DNA from: Actinocorallia populi
GTDB taxonomy: Bacteria > Actinomycetota > Actinomycetes > Streptosporangiales > Streptosporangiaceae
Length of the DNA: 64,000 bases
Reading direction: 5' to 3'
Assembly: GCF_002995495.1 (NCBI RefSeq)
Contig: NZ_PVZV01000006.1
Coordinates: 124,001-188,000, forward strand
The position numbers and the translations under genes are program-made. Positions 1 to 8,535 of the stretch are shown here, piece after piece (positions within the stretch are counted from its first letter, which is position 1; the number at the start of each line of letters is the position of its first letter). The notes beneath the pieces were generated by a model. That model saw only the letters and a list, made by a program, of their open reading frames with translations, was not told the origin of the DNA and ran no database searches.

Positions 1-519
1 GAGATGAAAGGAGATCATCGGGTCCGTGGCGCTCTCGGACAGGTAGCCGAGCGTCTTTCCATAGCGGGGATTACTGCCGCCGAAGAGGATCGACGGCGGC
101 CCGAAGGCCTCGAGAACGTCGGACAACATACGGTCCTGCGCCACCCATCTGCCGATGGCGTCGACCATCGCGGAATGGTCGCCTTCCGACAGCATCCGTT
201 CGGCTCGCAACCACCCCTGATCACGGGCGGATTCCGCGTAGACGGAGGCCATGCCCGAGTCATAGGGGTACTCGTCCGGAACGAGCGAGGCGAACGCCCC
301 GGAGACCCCGGTCGAGGTGAACGCGGTGCGCTTTCGCATCGCTTCAAGCCCGCAGGCCCACGCCTCTTCCCGGCCTTCGACATACGCCAGGTGATCGAAC
401 ATGATCCGAACAGCCGTCTCGCCCCCGTACATGCCCGGCCTGCGAAGCGTCAGATTGAGCTGTTCGATGAGATGGTCACGGATCTCCAGCGAAGTGCGAA
501 GCGCTCGTTCGTTCGACAT
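1..519 (-). CDS. Hypothetical protein, 3' end beyond the left edge
   Basis: An open frame of 173 codons runs from an ATG at 517-519 to the left edge without a stop, so the C-terminus is missing. The start is preceded by a GAGG-like ribosome binding site about 8 nt upstream. The visible protein is soluble, mixed alpha/beta in character, with an Arg-rich N-terminus followed by an RRPGMYGGE stretch near residue 30, and no signal peptide or membrane segment. Codon third positions are GC-rich, as in its neighbours, which favours this frame over the opposite-strand frame covering the same bases. I do not recognise the family and assign no function. Confidence 0.6.
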   Translation of the reverse strand, partial: MSNERALRTSLEIRDHLIEQLNLTLRRPGMYGGETAVRIMFDHLAYVEGREEAWACGLEAMRKRTAFTSTGVSGAFASLVPDEYPYDSGMASVYAESARDQGWLRAERMLSEGDHSAMVDAIGRWVAQDRMLSDVLEAFGPPSILFGGSNPRYGKTLGYLSESATDPMISFHL

Positions 520-690
520 GAAGATCAGCCTCGCACAACGAGAATCGTCGACGGATCCAAGGAGACAAAGCGCCACGGGCTGTGATCATGGACGATGCCC
601 GTGGAGGTGCAATGCGGGAGCGCATCGCCTGTTCGTTTCAGGGAGTGGGGGTCGCGCGGCTGTGCCTGGTGGGTGTCGCCGGTCGTTCGG

Positions 691-1164
691 TCATCGGGGT
701 CGTCTTTGCAGGGCGGTGTAGGCGTTGGCGATCGGTCGTTCTGGGACGAGGAGATCTGGTGGCAGGTGTTCGGGGTCGAAGAAGCGGAAGGAGCGGACTT
801 CGCCGGGGTCGGGCCGGAAGACGGCATCGGCGGGCGCGTCGGCCAGGAAGGCGGCCGTGACGTTGAAGACCTCGTCGCCGTTGGGATAGCGGTAGTAGCA
901 CTCGGGGCCGGAGAACACGCCCAAGAGGGAGAGGCCGGCTATCTCGATGCCGAGCTCTTCGCGGACTTCGCGGCGGGCGGCGTCCTCGAAGGATTCTCCC
1001 GGTTCCATGAACCCTCCGGGCAGGCCCCACCCGCCGGTGTCGGCCCGCTCGATCAGCAGGAGCCGGCCGGACTCGTCCACGAGCACGACGGAGCTGCCGG
1101 GGAGGATCAGCGGGCGCGTCCCGACCAGTGCTCGCAGTTCGGTGATGTAGTCGGAAGCGCTCAT
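691..1164 (-). CDS. NUDIX hydrolase
   Basis: A protein of about 157 residues with a clear Nudix box in its first half: GFMEPGE, then REVREELGI, fitting G-x5-E-x7-REUxEExGU. This loop binds Mg2+ and catalyses pyrophosphate cleavage of nucleoside-diphosphate derivatives. Substrate cannot be read from the box. The start is the ATG at 1164, with a GTG two codons upstream at 1170 as an alternative; a GTGGGG stretch just before either could serve as the ribosome binding site. The gene stands alone and does not obviously belong to a pathway with its neighbours. Confidence 0.88.
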   Translation of the reverse strand: MSASDYITELRALVGTRPLILPGSSVVLVDESGRLLLIERADTGGWGLPGGFMEPGESFEDAARREVREELGIEIAGLSLLGVFSGPECYYRYPNGDEVFNVTAAFLADAPADAVFRPDPGEVRSFRFFDPEHLPPDLLVPERPIANAYTALQRRPR

Positions 1165-1239
1165 CCACACCCCACTCGTCCGCGTGTCCGGCCAGCGTAT
1201 CCGTGGGTCACGAAGTCAGAGCGGTTTGTTCGCCGCTGC

Positions 1240-1809
1240 TCATGGTCGGTGGGATTCGGCCGTCGAGGATCGCCGGAGGGAGGCGTCCAGTTGGCGGAGT
1301 AGTTCTCCGACTCGGCCGCCGCCGTTGGGGGCGGTCGGGTAGCGCCTTAGGACGTCTACTACGACGGGAGGGGCGAGGGCTTGGGAGCGGGTGATGTGGG
1401 TGGCTCCGATGGCGGGGTCGTCTCCGGCGCAGAGTTCGAGTGCGCGTGCGGTGTGGGCGGCGGCTCCGAGGATGTGTTTGACCTGGGTGGCTTTTGCCAG
1501 GGGGTGGAGGAACGCGGCGCTGGCCGCGCCGACGGCTGCGCGTGCGGCGTCGCTCGCGGCGGTTTGTCCCGCCTCGTGGGCCTCCTGGGCCGCGCGCCAT
1601 GCCGCCCACGCGTTGTCGCGTAGTGCCTTGGTCCGCTTGGCTCCGTCCGCGAACGCCTGCGCGGCTTCGATCGCGGCTCGGGGGCGCTGGTCGTCAGGGC
1701 GTTCTTGTTCGAAGACCGCCAGTGCGGGTCGTGCGCACGCCACCGCGTAGCTCGCGACCTCGCGGAGTTCGGACAGGCTGAGTTCGATCGTCGTGGAGTC
1801 ATCCGCCAT
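1240..1809 (-). CDS. Imm5-like putative immunity protein
   Basis: About 189 residues, almost entirely Ala-rich helix, with evenly spaced repeats of the AWAAWRAAQEA and AHTARALELCAG kind. The pattern resembles the Imm5-like putative immunity proteins common in Streptomyces, judged from memory of the family only. The ATG at 1809 is preferred over the frame's earlier start at 1845 because AAGGA lies 7 nt upstream of it. No toxin gene is visible beside it, so a polymorphic-toxin immunity role is a family label and not shown here. It is transcribed divergently from the AraC gene. Confidence 0.6.
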   Translation of the reverse strand: MADDSTTIELSLSELREVASYAVACARPALAVFEQERPDDQRPRAAIEAAQAFADGAKRTKALRDNAWAAWRAAQEAHEAGQTAASDAARAAVGAASAAFLHPLAKATQVKHILGAAAHTARALELCAGDDPAIGATHITRSQALAPPVVVDVLRRYPTAPNGGGRVGELLRQLDASLRRSSTAESHRP

Positions 1810-1955
1810 GGCGGCGTCCTTCGGCACGGGTGACCATGTCTTCAACGGTATCGTTGAACCTTCGGTTGAGGCCTTCTCCCGGTATGCGTGTGATCATGGG
1901 GTGAAACCTTCAAACGACCTTCTCCGCAGCCCGATGTCTGGGCGATGATGGCGGG

Positions 1956-2753
1956 GTGTGGCAGCTTCATTCGTTCACGGACGCCGGGGCGGCGGGGTGC
2001 GAAGCGGTCGTCCGGCTGCCGGGGGCGTGGTTGCGGCCCTACGTGGTCGGGTATTCGGGATACCGGTCTTCGAGCGGTGCCCGTGATGCGCGGCGCCGGG
2101 TGCTGGCGCTGAACGTGACGACCCTGATCGTGGAGTTCGACGGCGGGGGCTACGTCACGGGGGCGCGGGGTGGTCCGTTCGTCCGGGACGGTGCCGGATG
2201 GCTGCACGGGATGACGATCGGCCTGACGCCGGTCGGCGTGTGCGCGCTGCTGGGGATGCCGATGCGCGAACTGGTCGGGGAGATCGTGCCGCTGGACGCC
2301 GTGTTCGGCCGGCGGTCGGCTTTCCTGGGGGAGCGGCTGGGCGGCGCGCGGACCTGGGATGAGCGGTTCGCCCTGCTGGACGAGCAGTTGACGCAATGGC
2401 TGGAGCCGCCGTCCGGGAGCGGCGGGCGTACCGTCCGGGCCTGGTGGCGGCTGCAGGAGACGGCGGGGCGGATCAGGGTCGCAACGCTGGCCGACGAGCT
2501 GGGAGTGGGGCGGCGGACCCTGGAGGTCGGCTTCCGACGGGAGATCGGGCTGCCGCCGAAGCAGGTGGCGCGGATCGCCCGGTTCCAGCGGGCCGTCCGG
2601 GCGCTGGCGGTGCCGTCGGCCGGACTGGGGACGGCGGTGGAATGCGGGTACGCCGACCAGCCGCACCTCACCCGCGAGGTGCGGGCACTCAGCGGGATCA
2701 CGCCGGGTGAGCTGTTCGCATTCGTTCAAGACAGGGGCCGTCCGGCTGGCTAA
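1956..2753 (+). CDS. AraC-family transcriptional regulator
   Basis: 265 residues. The last about 100 residues form an AraC/XylS double helix-turn-helix domain: first helices around VATLADELGVGRRTLEVGFRR, second in the VECGYADQPHLTREVRALSG region that carries the family's GYADQPH(L/F) signature and ends in TPGELF. The N-terminal about 150 residues resemble an AraC ligand/effector domain without a recognisable cupin motif. The stop lies 11 bp before the SDR gene, so the two are very likely co-transcribed and the regulator probably controls that enzyme. The effector is unknown. Confidence 0.85.
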   Translation: MWQLHSFTDAGAAGCEAVVRLPGAWLRPYVVGYSGYRSSSGARDARRRVLALNVTTLIVEFDGGGYVTGARGGPFVRDGAGWLHGMTIGLTPVGVCALLGMPMRELVGEIVPLDAVFGRRSAFLGERLGGARTWDERFALLDEQLTQWLEPPSGSGGRTVRAWWRLQETAGRIRVATLADELGVGRRTLEVGFRREIGLPPKQVARIARFQRAVRALAVPSAGLGTAVECGYADQPHLTREVRALSGITPGELFAFVQDRGRPAG

Positions 2754-2764
2754 CGTCCGGCGGT

Positions 2765-3484
2765 ATGGCACTCACTGGGAAAACGGCGTTGGTGACCGGG
2801 GGCTCGCGGGGCATCGGGCGGGCCATCGTACGGCGGCTGGCCGCGGACGGGGCGCGGGTCGTCTTCGGATACCGGCAGGACCGCGCCGCGGCCGAGGCGC
2901 TGACGCGGGAACTGGACGGTGTCGTGGCCGTGCAGGCGGACCTGGCCGATCCGGGAAGCGTGGACGCGCTCTTCGCGCCGGTCGGCGACGGGCTCGACAT
3001 CCTGGTCAACAACGCGGCGGTCAATCCGCCCTGCCCGATCAGCGAGCTCACGGCCGCGGACTTCGACCGGGTGATGGCGGTGAACGCCAGGTTCCCGCTG
3101 CTGGCGATGCAACGGGCGGCGACTCTGCTGCGCGACGGCGGGCGCATCATCAACATCTCGACGCTCAACACCGCGATGCCTGCGCCCGGAATCGCCCTCT
3201 ACGCGGCGAGCAAGGCGGCGCTCGAGCAGTTCACCGCAGTGGCCTCCCGCGAGTTCGGCGGCCGGGGCATCACGGTGAACACGGTCTCGCCGGGAGCGAC
3301 GGACACCGATCTGCTGCGCGCCACCAACCCACCGGAGGTTCTGGAGCAGACCACATCGTTCACGGCCCTGGGACGGATCGGCGAGCCCGCGGACATCGCG
3401 GCGGTCGTGGCCTTCCTGGCCGGGCCGGACGCCGGTTGGATCACCGGTCAGAATCTGCGCGCGACCGGAGGCCTCCTCATCTGA
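2765..3484 (+). CDS. SDR-family NAD(P)-dependent oxidoreductase
   Basis: 239 residues with the classical short-chain dehydrogenase layout. There is a TGGSRGIG cofactor loop near residue 11, NNA near residue 80, a catalytic Ser in the NISTLNT stretch, and the YAASK active site. The C-terminus has SPGATDTD and ends near the WITGQNLRATGG motif typical of classical SDRs. It reduces or oxidises a carbonyl/alcohol using NAD(P)H; the substrate is not indicated. It sits directly downstream of the AraC gene, which suggests an inducible two-gene unit. Confidence 0.9.
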   Translation: MALTGKTALVTGGSRGIGRAIVRRLAADGARVVFGYRQDRAAAEALTRELDGVVAVQADLADPGSVDALFAPVGDGLDILVNNAAVNPPCPISELTAADFDRVMAVNARFPLLAMQRAATLLRDGGRIINISTLNTAMPAPGIALYAASKAALEQFTAVASREFGGRGITVNTVSPGATDTDLLRATNPPEVLEQTTSFTALGRIGEPADIAAVVAFLAGPDAGWITGQNLRATGGLLI

Positions 3485-3592
3485 CGAAGCCCGCCCCGGA
3501 CGGTCGAACGGCAGGTCGGCCACGGGCACGCCCGAACACCGGCTCACCAGGTTCACGGACGTCGCCTCGGGAACTCACCGCCGGGCCCGGGT

Positions 3593-4669
3593 TCACCGGC
3601 GAGTTCGCGTGCGGGCCCGGTGTTCGAGCAACCGTCCCAGGACGTGGCGGGCGTCGGGGCCGACGCCGCGCAGCGTCGCCGAGGCGAAGGAGCGCTGCCA
3701 TTCCAGCCCGACGAACCCCAGCCCGGGGCAGGCGGACGAGACGCCGCCGCGATGCAGCGGCCGCCCGTCGTCGTCCAGCGCCCCGGTGCCGGACAGGTAG
3801 TCCACGCCGGGACGGTATCCGGTGGCCAGGAGTACCGTGTCGATGCGCTCGCGTGTCCCATCGCTCCAGAACACCTGGTCGCCGTCCAGGCGGGTGAACA
3901 TCGGGCGGCGGTCGGGACGGCCCGCCGCGATGGCCTGGCGGTAGGTGCCGGTGTCGAAGACGGGGGTGCCCTTGCCGCCGGTCAGCAGCGGGCGGGCCCA
4001 GCCGGCGCCGTCCAGTCCGCTCCAGGCGAGCCACCGGTGCACGTCGTGCCCCAGCAGCCGCTGCGGCATGAACCGCAGCGGATGCCGGGTGGCCAGGGTG
4101 ACGTGCGCGTGCTCGGCGAGTTCGATGGCGATCTGGACGGCGGAGTTGCCCCCGCCGACCACCACGACGCGCTGACCGGCCGACGGCTCGGGCCGCCGGT
4201 AGTCCGAGGAGTGCAGGACGGTGCCGGTGAACGACTCGATCCCCGGCAGTTCGGGCAGGTGCGGGCGGCTGAAAGCCCCTGTCGCGGCGATCACCATCGG
4301 CGCGGTGAGGCTCTCGGCTCCGTCGGCGGCGACCTCGAACGTGTCCGAGCCGTTCGAGGCCACCTTCGAGACGCGGTGGCCGGTGCGGATGTCGGCGCCC
4401 AGCCGTGCGGCGTAGTCGCCCAGGTAGGCCACCACCTCGTCGCGGGCGGGGTAGTGGCCGGGGTCCGCGGGGAACGGCAGGCCGGGCAGGGCGCTGCGGC
4501 GGGCGGGGGAGAACAGGGTGAGGCTGTCGTAGTAGCGCGGCCATGATCCTGCAGCCTGCTGCGAGGCCTCCAGCACGACGGCGGAGAGCCCTGCGTCGCG
4601 GGCGGCGTGCGCGGTGGCCAGCCCGGCCTGACCAGCGCCGATGATGATCAGATCGAAGTGCCGGGTCAT
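3593..4669 (-). CDS. FAD-dependent monooxygenase, ArsO-like
   Basis: 358 residues of a two-dinucleotide-domain flavoprotein. GAGQAGLA near residue 12 binds FAD and GGGNSAVQIA near residue 165 binds NAD(P)H; ATGYRPG closes the fold near residue 285. This is the architecture of flavin-containing monooxygenase-like proteins found in actinobacterial ars operons (ArsO), though the exact reaction of ArsO is not settled in what I know. It is transcribed divergently from an ArsR repressor across a 111-bp AT-rich promoter region, so it is probably under that repressor. An unrelated thioredoxin-reductase-like monooxygenase role remains possible. Confidence 0.78.
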   Translation of the reverse strand: MTRHFDLIIIGAGQAGLATAHAARDAGLSAVVLEASQQAAGSWPRYYDSLTLFSPARRSALPGLPFPADPGHYPARDEVVAYLGDYAARLGADIRTGHRVSKVASNGSDTFEVAADGAESLTAPMVIAATGAFSRPHLPELPGIESFTGTVLHSSDYRRPEPSAGQRVVVVGGGNSAVQIAIELAEHAHVTLATRHPLRFMPQRLLGHDVHRWLAWSGLDGAGWARPLLTGGKGTPVFDTGTYRQAIAAGRPDRRPMFTRLDGDQVFWSDGTRERIDTVLLATGYRPGVDYLSGTGALDDDGRPLHRGGVSSACPGLGFVGLEWQRSFASATLRGVGPDARHVLGRLLEHRARTRTRR

Positions 4670-4713
4670 CTTCCGTGCTCCTGCAGGTGAGTTCGCTGTG
4701 GCATGTAAAACGT

Positions 4714-4745
4714 ATCTTCATTTCGTAATATGTCAATATGATGAT
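4714..4745. promoter_or_regulatory. Divergent promoter/operator between the ArsO-like gene and arsR
   Basis: This AT-rich stretch stands out in GC-rich DNA. ATCTTCAT at 4714-4721 is an imperfect inverted repeat of ATGATGAT at 4738-4745 (7 of 8). The interior AATATGTCAATAT is also suited to an ArsR/SmtB dimer. The position between two divergent starts (4669 and 4781) makes it the likely binding site of the ArsR protein encoded at 4781. The operator assignment is inference. Confidence 0.5.
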
Positions 4746-4780
4746 GTGGAGCTTAGGCTGCCGTCCCAGGAGGTGTTCTC

Positions 4781-5146
4781 ATGACTGAGGCGTTCCCCGG
4801 CCCATCGGGTGCGGAGGCGACCGCGCCGGGCTGCGGCGCGGCGGGGGACTGCGGCGCGGTACCCGAGCTGTCGGAGGCCACGCACGATTTCCTCAAGGCG
4901 CTGGCCAGTCCGACCCGGCAGCAGATCATGCTGCTGTTCGCCCACGGCGCCGAACTGTCGGTGAACGAGATCGCCGAGCGCGCCGGGATCGGCCAGTCCA
5001 CCGCCTCCCAGCAGCTGGCCCTGCTGCGTCGCGGCGGTATCGTCGCCTCCCGCCGCGACGGCAAGGCCGTGCTGTACCGCGGTGACAAGGAGCGCGCCGC
5101 CCGAGCCCTGGCCGACCTGCAGGACTACCTGAAGTTCTGCTGCTGA
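4781..5146 (+). CDS. arsR: ArsR/SmtB-family metalloregulator
   Basis: 121 residues with a winged helix-turn-helix (LSVNEIAERAGIGQSTASQQLALLRRGGIV, about residues 65-95). Metal-ligand candidates lie outside the classical ELCVCDL box: Cys residues in a CGAAGDC motif near residue 20 at the N-terminus and a terminal LKFCC. A thiolate site made of N- and C-terminal cysteines would suit As(III), Sb(III) or a soft metal. It probably represses itself and the divergent flavoprotein gene. Confidence 0.85.
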   Translation: MTEAFPGPSGAEATAPGCGAAGDCGAVPELSEATHDFLKALASPTRQQIMLLFAHGAELSVNEIAERAGIGQSTASQQLALLRRGGIVASRRDGKAVLYRGDKERAARALADLQDYLKFCC

Positions 5147-5215
5147 GCACCTGCGCCCGTCGTCTCGGACGGCGGAGTTGCATCCGGTACCGGGGTACAG
5201 GCCTACCGTCGGAAC

Positions 5216-5563
5216 ATGACCGAACGAGAGATCACGGTGAATCCCGCCTGGGTGCCCTCGGCCTGCACCCTGCCCGACGCGGAGCGGCCGCTGCGGGTCG
5301 CGGAGTTCGACGGGTTCTTCGCCCAGGCCGTGCGCACCCTCGACCGTCCGCTCCCCACACGGCTGCGGCTCGGCCTGGACGCCGGTCCGGCCATCGCCGT
5401 CCGGGCCGCCGAGCTGGCGGCCCGTGAGAGCGGCTGCTGCTCGTTCTTCGCCTTCGCTCTCACCATCACCGGTGAAGGCACGACGCTGGAGGTGGAGGTC
5501 CCCGAAGGGCGGGCCGCCGTCCTGGACGCGCTGCACACCGCCGCGCAGGGCAGGATCCGGTGA
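5216..5563 (+). CDS. Small conserved protein with ESGCCSFF motif, coupled to MerR
   Basis: 115 residues, soluble, no signal peptide. It has a WVPSACTLP motif near residue 12 and a central AARESGCCSFFAFAL motif near residue 74; the adjacent cysteines plus the upstream Cys could form a thiolate site. The stop overlaps the GTG of the next gene (GTGA), so it is translationally coupled to a MerR-type regulator. I recall similar unannotated proteins beside MerR genes in actinobacteria but no established function. A role in metal binding, reduction or handover to MerR is inference. Confidence 0.7.
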   Translation: MTEREITVNPAWVPSACTLPDAERPLRVAEFDGFFAQAVRTLDRPLPTRLRLGLDAGPAIAVRAAELAARESGCCSFFAFALTITGEGTTLEVEVPEGRAAVLDALHTAAQGRIR

Positions 5564-5985
5564 ACGGCCGGTACGAGGGACTGCGCTCCGGCCAGGTCGC
5601 CGAGGCGGCCGGAGTGAACCCCCAGACCCTGCGTTACTACGAACGTCGCGGGCTGCTGGCCGAACCGCGGCGCACCCTGGGCGGGCACCGCCTGTACCCG
5701 GCCGAAGCGGTCACCGTCCTGCGGGTGATCAAGACCGCCCAGCGGCTCGGGTTCACCCTGGAAGAGGTCGCCGACCTGCTGGAGACCTCCCGCCACCGGC
5801 ACGGACGGCATGACGCCGGCCTGCAGGAACGGGCACGGGCGAAACTGCTTGAGGTGGAGCGGCGCATCGCCGACCTGCAGACCGTCCGCACCACACTCCA
5901 GGAGGCCCTCGACGCGGGCTGCGACGACCTGGTCTCCTGCGCGGAGCAGTCGTGCTGCCCGTTGCCGTTCTCCGACACGCGATAG
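5560..5985 (+). CDS. MerR-family heavy-metal-type regulator
   Basis: 141 residues, GTG start overlapping the preceding stop. The N-terminal helix-turn-helix reads SGQVAEAAGVNPQTLRYYERRGLL, followed by the GHRLYP wing. The C-terminal end carries four cysteines in CDDLVSCAEQSCC. Mercury-type MerR uses one Cys just before the dimer helix and two after it. Here the first position falls in a His-rich RHRHGRHD stretch instead, so the metal site may be mixed His/Cys and the inducer may not be Hg(II). It distorts promoter DNA to activate transcription when metal binds; target promoters are probably local. Confidence 0.82.
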   Translation: MNGRYEGLRSGQVAEAAGVNPQTLRYYERRGLLAEPRRTLGGHRLYPAEAVTVLRVIKTAQRLGFTLEEVADLLETSRHRHGRHDAGLQERARAKLLEVERRIADLQTVRTTLQEALDAGCDDLVSCAEQSCCPLPFSDTR

Positions 5986-6043
5986 CCCTCCGACAGGCGC
6001 GTGCCGAGCGTCCGCAGGCCTCGCCGTGGGACGGAGCCGGTGG

Positions 6044-7549
6044 TCAGTGGCCGCCGGACAGCTCGCCGCTGAGGGTTCCATGCATCTTGGCGCTGGGCGG
6101 GTTGAGGCCGACGATCTCGACGGTCTTGCCGCGCTGGGCGTACTTGGTCTCGACGGCGTCCAGGGCGGCGACGGTGGAGGCGTCCCAGATGTGGGCGTCG
6201 GTCAGGTCGATCGTGACGTGGTCGGGGTCGCCCGCGTAGTCGAACCGGTGGACGAGGTCGTTGCTGGAGGCGAAGAACAGCTCGCCGGTGACGGCGTAGA
6301 CCACGCGCCCGCCGTCGGGGTCGGTCACGGAGGTGACGTCGACCAGGTGCGCGACGCGCCGGGCGAAGACGACCATGGCGGTCAGGGAGCCGACCACCAC
6401 CCCGATCGCCAGGTTGTGGGTGGCGACCACGACGGCGACGGTGACGACCATGACGGTCAGCTCACCGGCGGGCATGCGCCGCAACGTCCTGGGGGCGATG
6501 GAGTGCCAGTCGAAGGTCGCGAGCGACACGAACACCATCACCGCCACCAGCGCGGCCATCGGGATGTCGGAGACGATCGGGCCGAAGGCGATGCACAGCA
6601 CCATCAGGAACGCCCCGGCCAGGAAGGTGGAGAGGCGGGTGCGCGCTCCGTTCCTCACGTTGATCATCGTCTGGCCGATCATGGCGCAGCCGCCCATGCC
6701 GCCGAAGAACCCGGTGACGATGTTGGCGATGCCCTGGCCGATGGACTCGCGGGTCTTGTTCGAGCGGGTGTCGGTGAGGTCGTCGACGAGCTTGGCGGTC
6801 ATCAGCGACTCCATCAGCCCCACCAGCGCCAGGGCGAGCGCGTAGGGGGCGATGGTCTGCAGGGTCTCGAGGGTGAACGGCACGTCCGGCAGGCCCGGGA
6901 CGGGCAGGGTGGAGGGCAGGTCGCCCCGGTCGCCGACGGTCGGCACCGCGATCCCCGCCCCGACCGTCAGGGCGGTCAGCGCGATGATCGACACCAGGGG
7001 GGCGGGCACGGCCGTGGTCAGGCGCGGCAGCAGCAGGATGAGCGCCAGGCCGCCGAGCATCAGCGGGTAGACCGCCCACGGCACGTCCCGCAGCTCGGGC
7101 AGCTGCGCCAGGAAGATCAGGATGGCGAGGGCGTTGACGAACCCGACCATCACGCTGCGCGGCACGAACCTCATCAGCCGCGCCACCCCGAGCGCGCCCA
7201 GCACGATCTGGAACACCCCGCCCAGGATCACGGCGGCGATCAGGTGGCCGAGTCCGTGCTCGTTGTTGAGGGGGGCGATGACCAGCGCGACCGCGCCGGT
7301 CGCGGCCGAGATCATCGCGGGGCGGCCGCCGACGACCGCGATGGTGACGGCCATGGTGAACGAGGCGAACAGCCCGATCGAGGGGTCGACGCCGGCGATG
7401 ATGGAGAACGAGATCGCCTCCGGGATCAGCGCGAGCGCGACGACCAGCCCGGACAGCACCTCGGTGCGCAGCACCTTCGGCGAGATCCAGGCCGGACGGG
7501 ACGGGCGTGGCAGTGACGCGGACGACGTCGGCACAGACGGATACCTCAC
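6044..7549 (-). CDS. SulP-family anion transporter with STAS domain
   Basis: About 501 residues. The first 370 or so are strongly hydrophobic with 10-12 predicted membrane segments, including the SulP-like LSGLVVALALIPEAISFSIIAGV opening segment and a GFFGGMGGCAMIGQT region. The C-terminal about 110 residues form a STAS domain containing the DLTDAHIWDASTVAALDA motif. The family moves sulfate, bicarbonate or other oxyanions, often with Na+ or H+. A longer frame reaches 7831, but its first 95 residues are Arg/Pro-rich with no transporter character. I take the GTG at 7549, though no strong ribosome binding site is visible. It is divergent from a MerR gene. Confidence 0.85.
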   Translation of the reverse strand: MRYPSVPTSSASLPRPSRPAWISPKVLRTEVLSGLVVALALIPEAISFSIIAGVDPSIGLFASFTMAVTIAVVGGRPAMISAATGAVALVIAPLNNEHGLGHLIAAVILGGVFQIVLGALGVARLMRFVPRSVMVGFVNALAILIFLAQLPELRDVPWAVYPLMLGGLALILLLPRLTTAVPAPLVSIIALTALTVGAGIAVPTVGDRGDLPSTLPVPGLPDVPFTLETLQTIAPYALALALVGLMESLMTAKLVDDLTDTRSNKTRESIGQGIANIVTGFFGGMGGCAMIGQTMINVRNGARTRLSTFLAGAFLMVLCIAFGPIVSDIPMAALVAVMVFVSLATFDWHSIAPRTLRRMPAGELTVMVVTVAVVVATHNLAIGVVVGSLTAMVVFARRVAHLVDVTSVTDPDGGRVVYAVTGELFFASSNDLVHRFDYAGDPDHVTIDLTDAHIWDASTVAALDAVETKYAQRGKTVEIVGLNPPSAKMHGTLSGELSGGH

Positions 7550-7883
7550 GGTGAGGCGCGACCCACGGCAGAACCGGACGAGGCCGCGCGACGAGAAGGC
7601 GCGGCCCCGGGACGGGCGTCCGCGCAGGGCCCTCACGGCGGACGGACGCCGGGGCGAGAGCCGGGCACGCGGACCGCGCTTCCCGTCACAGGCGGGTAAG
7701 GCGGGGTCCGCGGACGGGTCCATCACGGCGGAATCGACGCGGACGGCGGCAACGGCATGCGCACGGCGTCGTTCTCCTCGCGTGGATGCGGGTGGAAGCG
7801 CGGCTTCCCGGTCTGAAGGATCCTCCGGCACGGACGGAGCCGGGGGGCGGGACGGATCGGTAGATCGCTTACCGACCCGGGCA
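7550..7883. other. Leader region between sulP and merR
   Basis: About 330 bases of GC-rich sequence upstream of the transporter start. I find no gene with coding character and no convincing RNA fold or riboswitch. It is either a long 5' leader of the transporter mRNA or spacer; the promoter signals lie at its right end. Confidence 0.4.
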
Positions 7884-7904
7884 ACTCTACCCTCACGTTA
7901 GAGT
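7884..7904. promoter_or_regulatory. MerR-type operator
   Basis: ACTCTA at 7884-7889 and TAGAGT at 7899-7904 form a perfect inverted repeat with 9 bases between. A second overlapping pair is CTCTAC (7885-7890) and GTAGAG (7903-7908). Size and position upstream of the MerR gene at 7989 fit the spacer dyad bound by MerR-family activators. It could control merR, the divergent sulP, or both. Confidence 0.6.
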
Positions 7905-7988
7905 AGAGATGACGGGGAAGGGGTGTGGCGGCGCTCACCTCGCGCAACGAGGACGGACGACACGGACGGGACGGCCGCGGTGGACAGG

Positions 7989-8387
7989 ATGCAGATCGGT
8001 GAGGTCGCCGAGACGACCGGCCTGTCGCTGCGGACCATCCGCCACTACGACGAGGCCGGCCTGGTCGCCCCCTCCGGCCGCTCGCCCGGCGGCTTCCGCC
8101 TCTACACCCGCGCCGACGTCGACCGGCTCCTGCTGATCCGCCGGATGAAGCCCCTGGGCTTCACCCTGGAGCAGATGCGCGACCTCCTGGACGTCGCCGA
8201 CCGGCTGGAGACCCCGGGCCTGCCCGAGGCCGAGCGCCGAGCCCTCACCGGGCGGCTGGACGCCTACGCCACCGCCGCCGACGAGCGCATCACGGCCCTG
8301 CGCACCCAGCTGGCCCACGCCGAGGACTTCGCCGCCACCCTGCGCGACCGGCTCGCGCCCCGCGTCGTGCCGCCCCCACGGTCCTGA
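7989..8387 (+). CDS. MerR-family regulator without cysteines
   Basis: About 132 residues. The MerR helix-turn-helix is MQIGEVAETTGLSLRTIRHYDEAGLV, followed by the GGFRLYTRADVDRL wing and a long dimerisation helix. There is not a single cysteine, so it cannot be a thiolate metal sensor of the MerR/CueR kind. The ATG at 7989 is used because it opens directly into the conserved domain; a GTG at 7980 is possible. Divergence from the SulP gene and the dyad at 7884-7904 make it the likely regulator of that transporter. Confidence 0.83.
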   Translation: MQIGEVAETTGLSLRTIRHYDEAGLVAPSGRSPGGFRLYTRADVDRLLLIRRMKPLGFTLEQMRDLLDVADRLETPGLPEAERRALTGRLDAYATAADERITALRTQLAHAEDFAATLRDRLAPRVVPPPRS

Positions 8388-8535
8388 ATCCGCATCCTCG
8401 ACCCGGACTCCCCGGACGGCCGGACGCGGGACGTACCGGTGTTCTCGCGCAGGAGCGGCGACGCACGACGAGCGGCCTCATGGCCTGAACGAGGACCATT
8501 CCAGCCGAAAGGGCACGTCGGGATCTTCCGGCCGA

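Noticed and set aside
2396-3897. Several 100-400 codon frames overlapping the AraC and SDR genes
   Set aside because: They have Arg/Gly/Ala-rich shadow composition and no motifs; AraC and SDR have complete domain signatures.
5810-7516. A 568-codon His/Asp/Gly-rich plus-strand frame
   Set aside because: It lies antisense to the SulP transporter, whose membrane segments and STAS domain are clear; the repetitive composition is that of complementary GC-rich codons.
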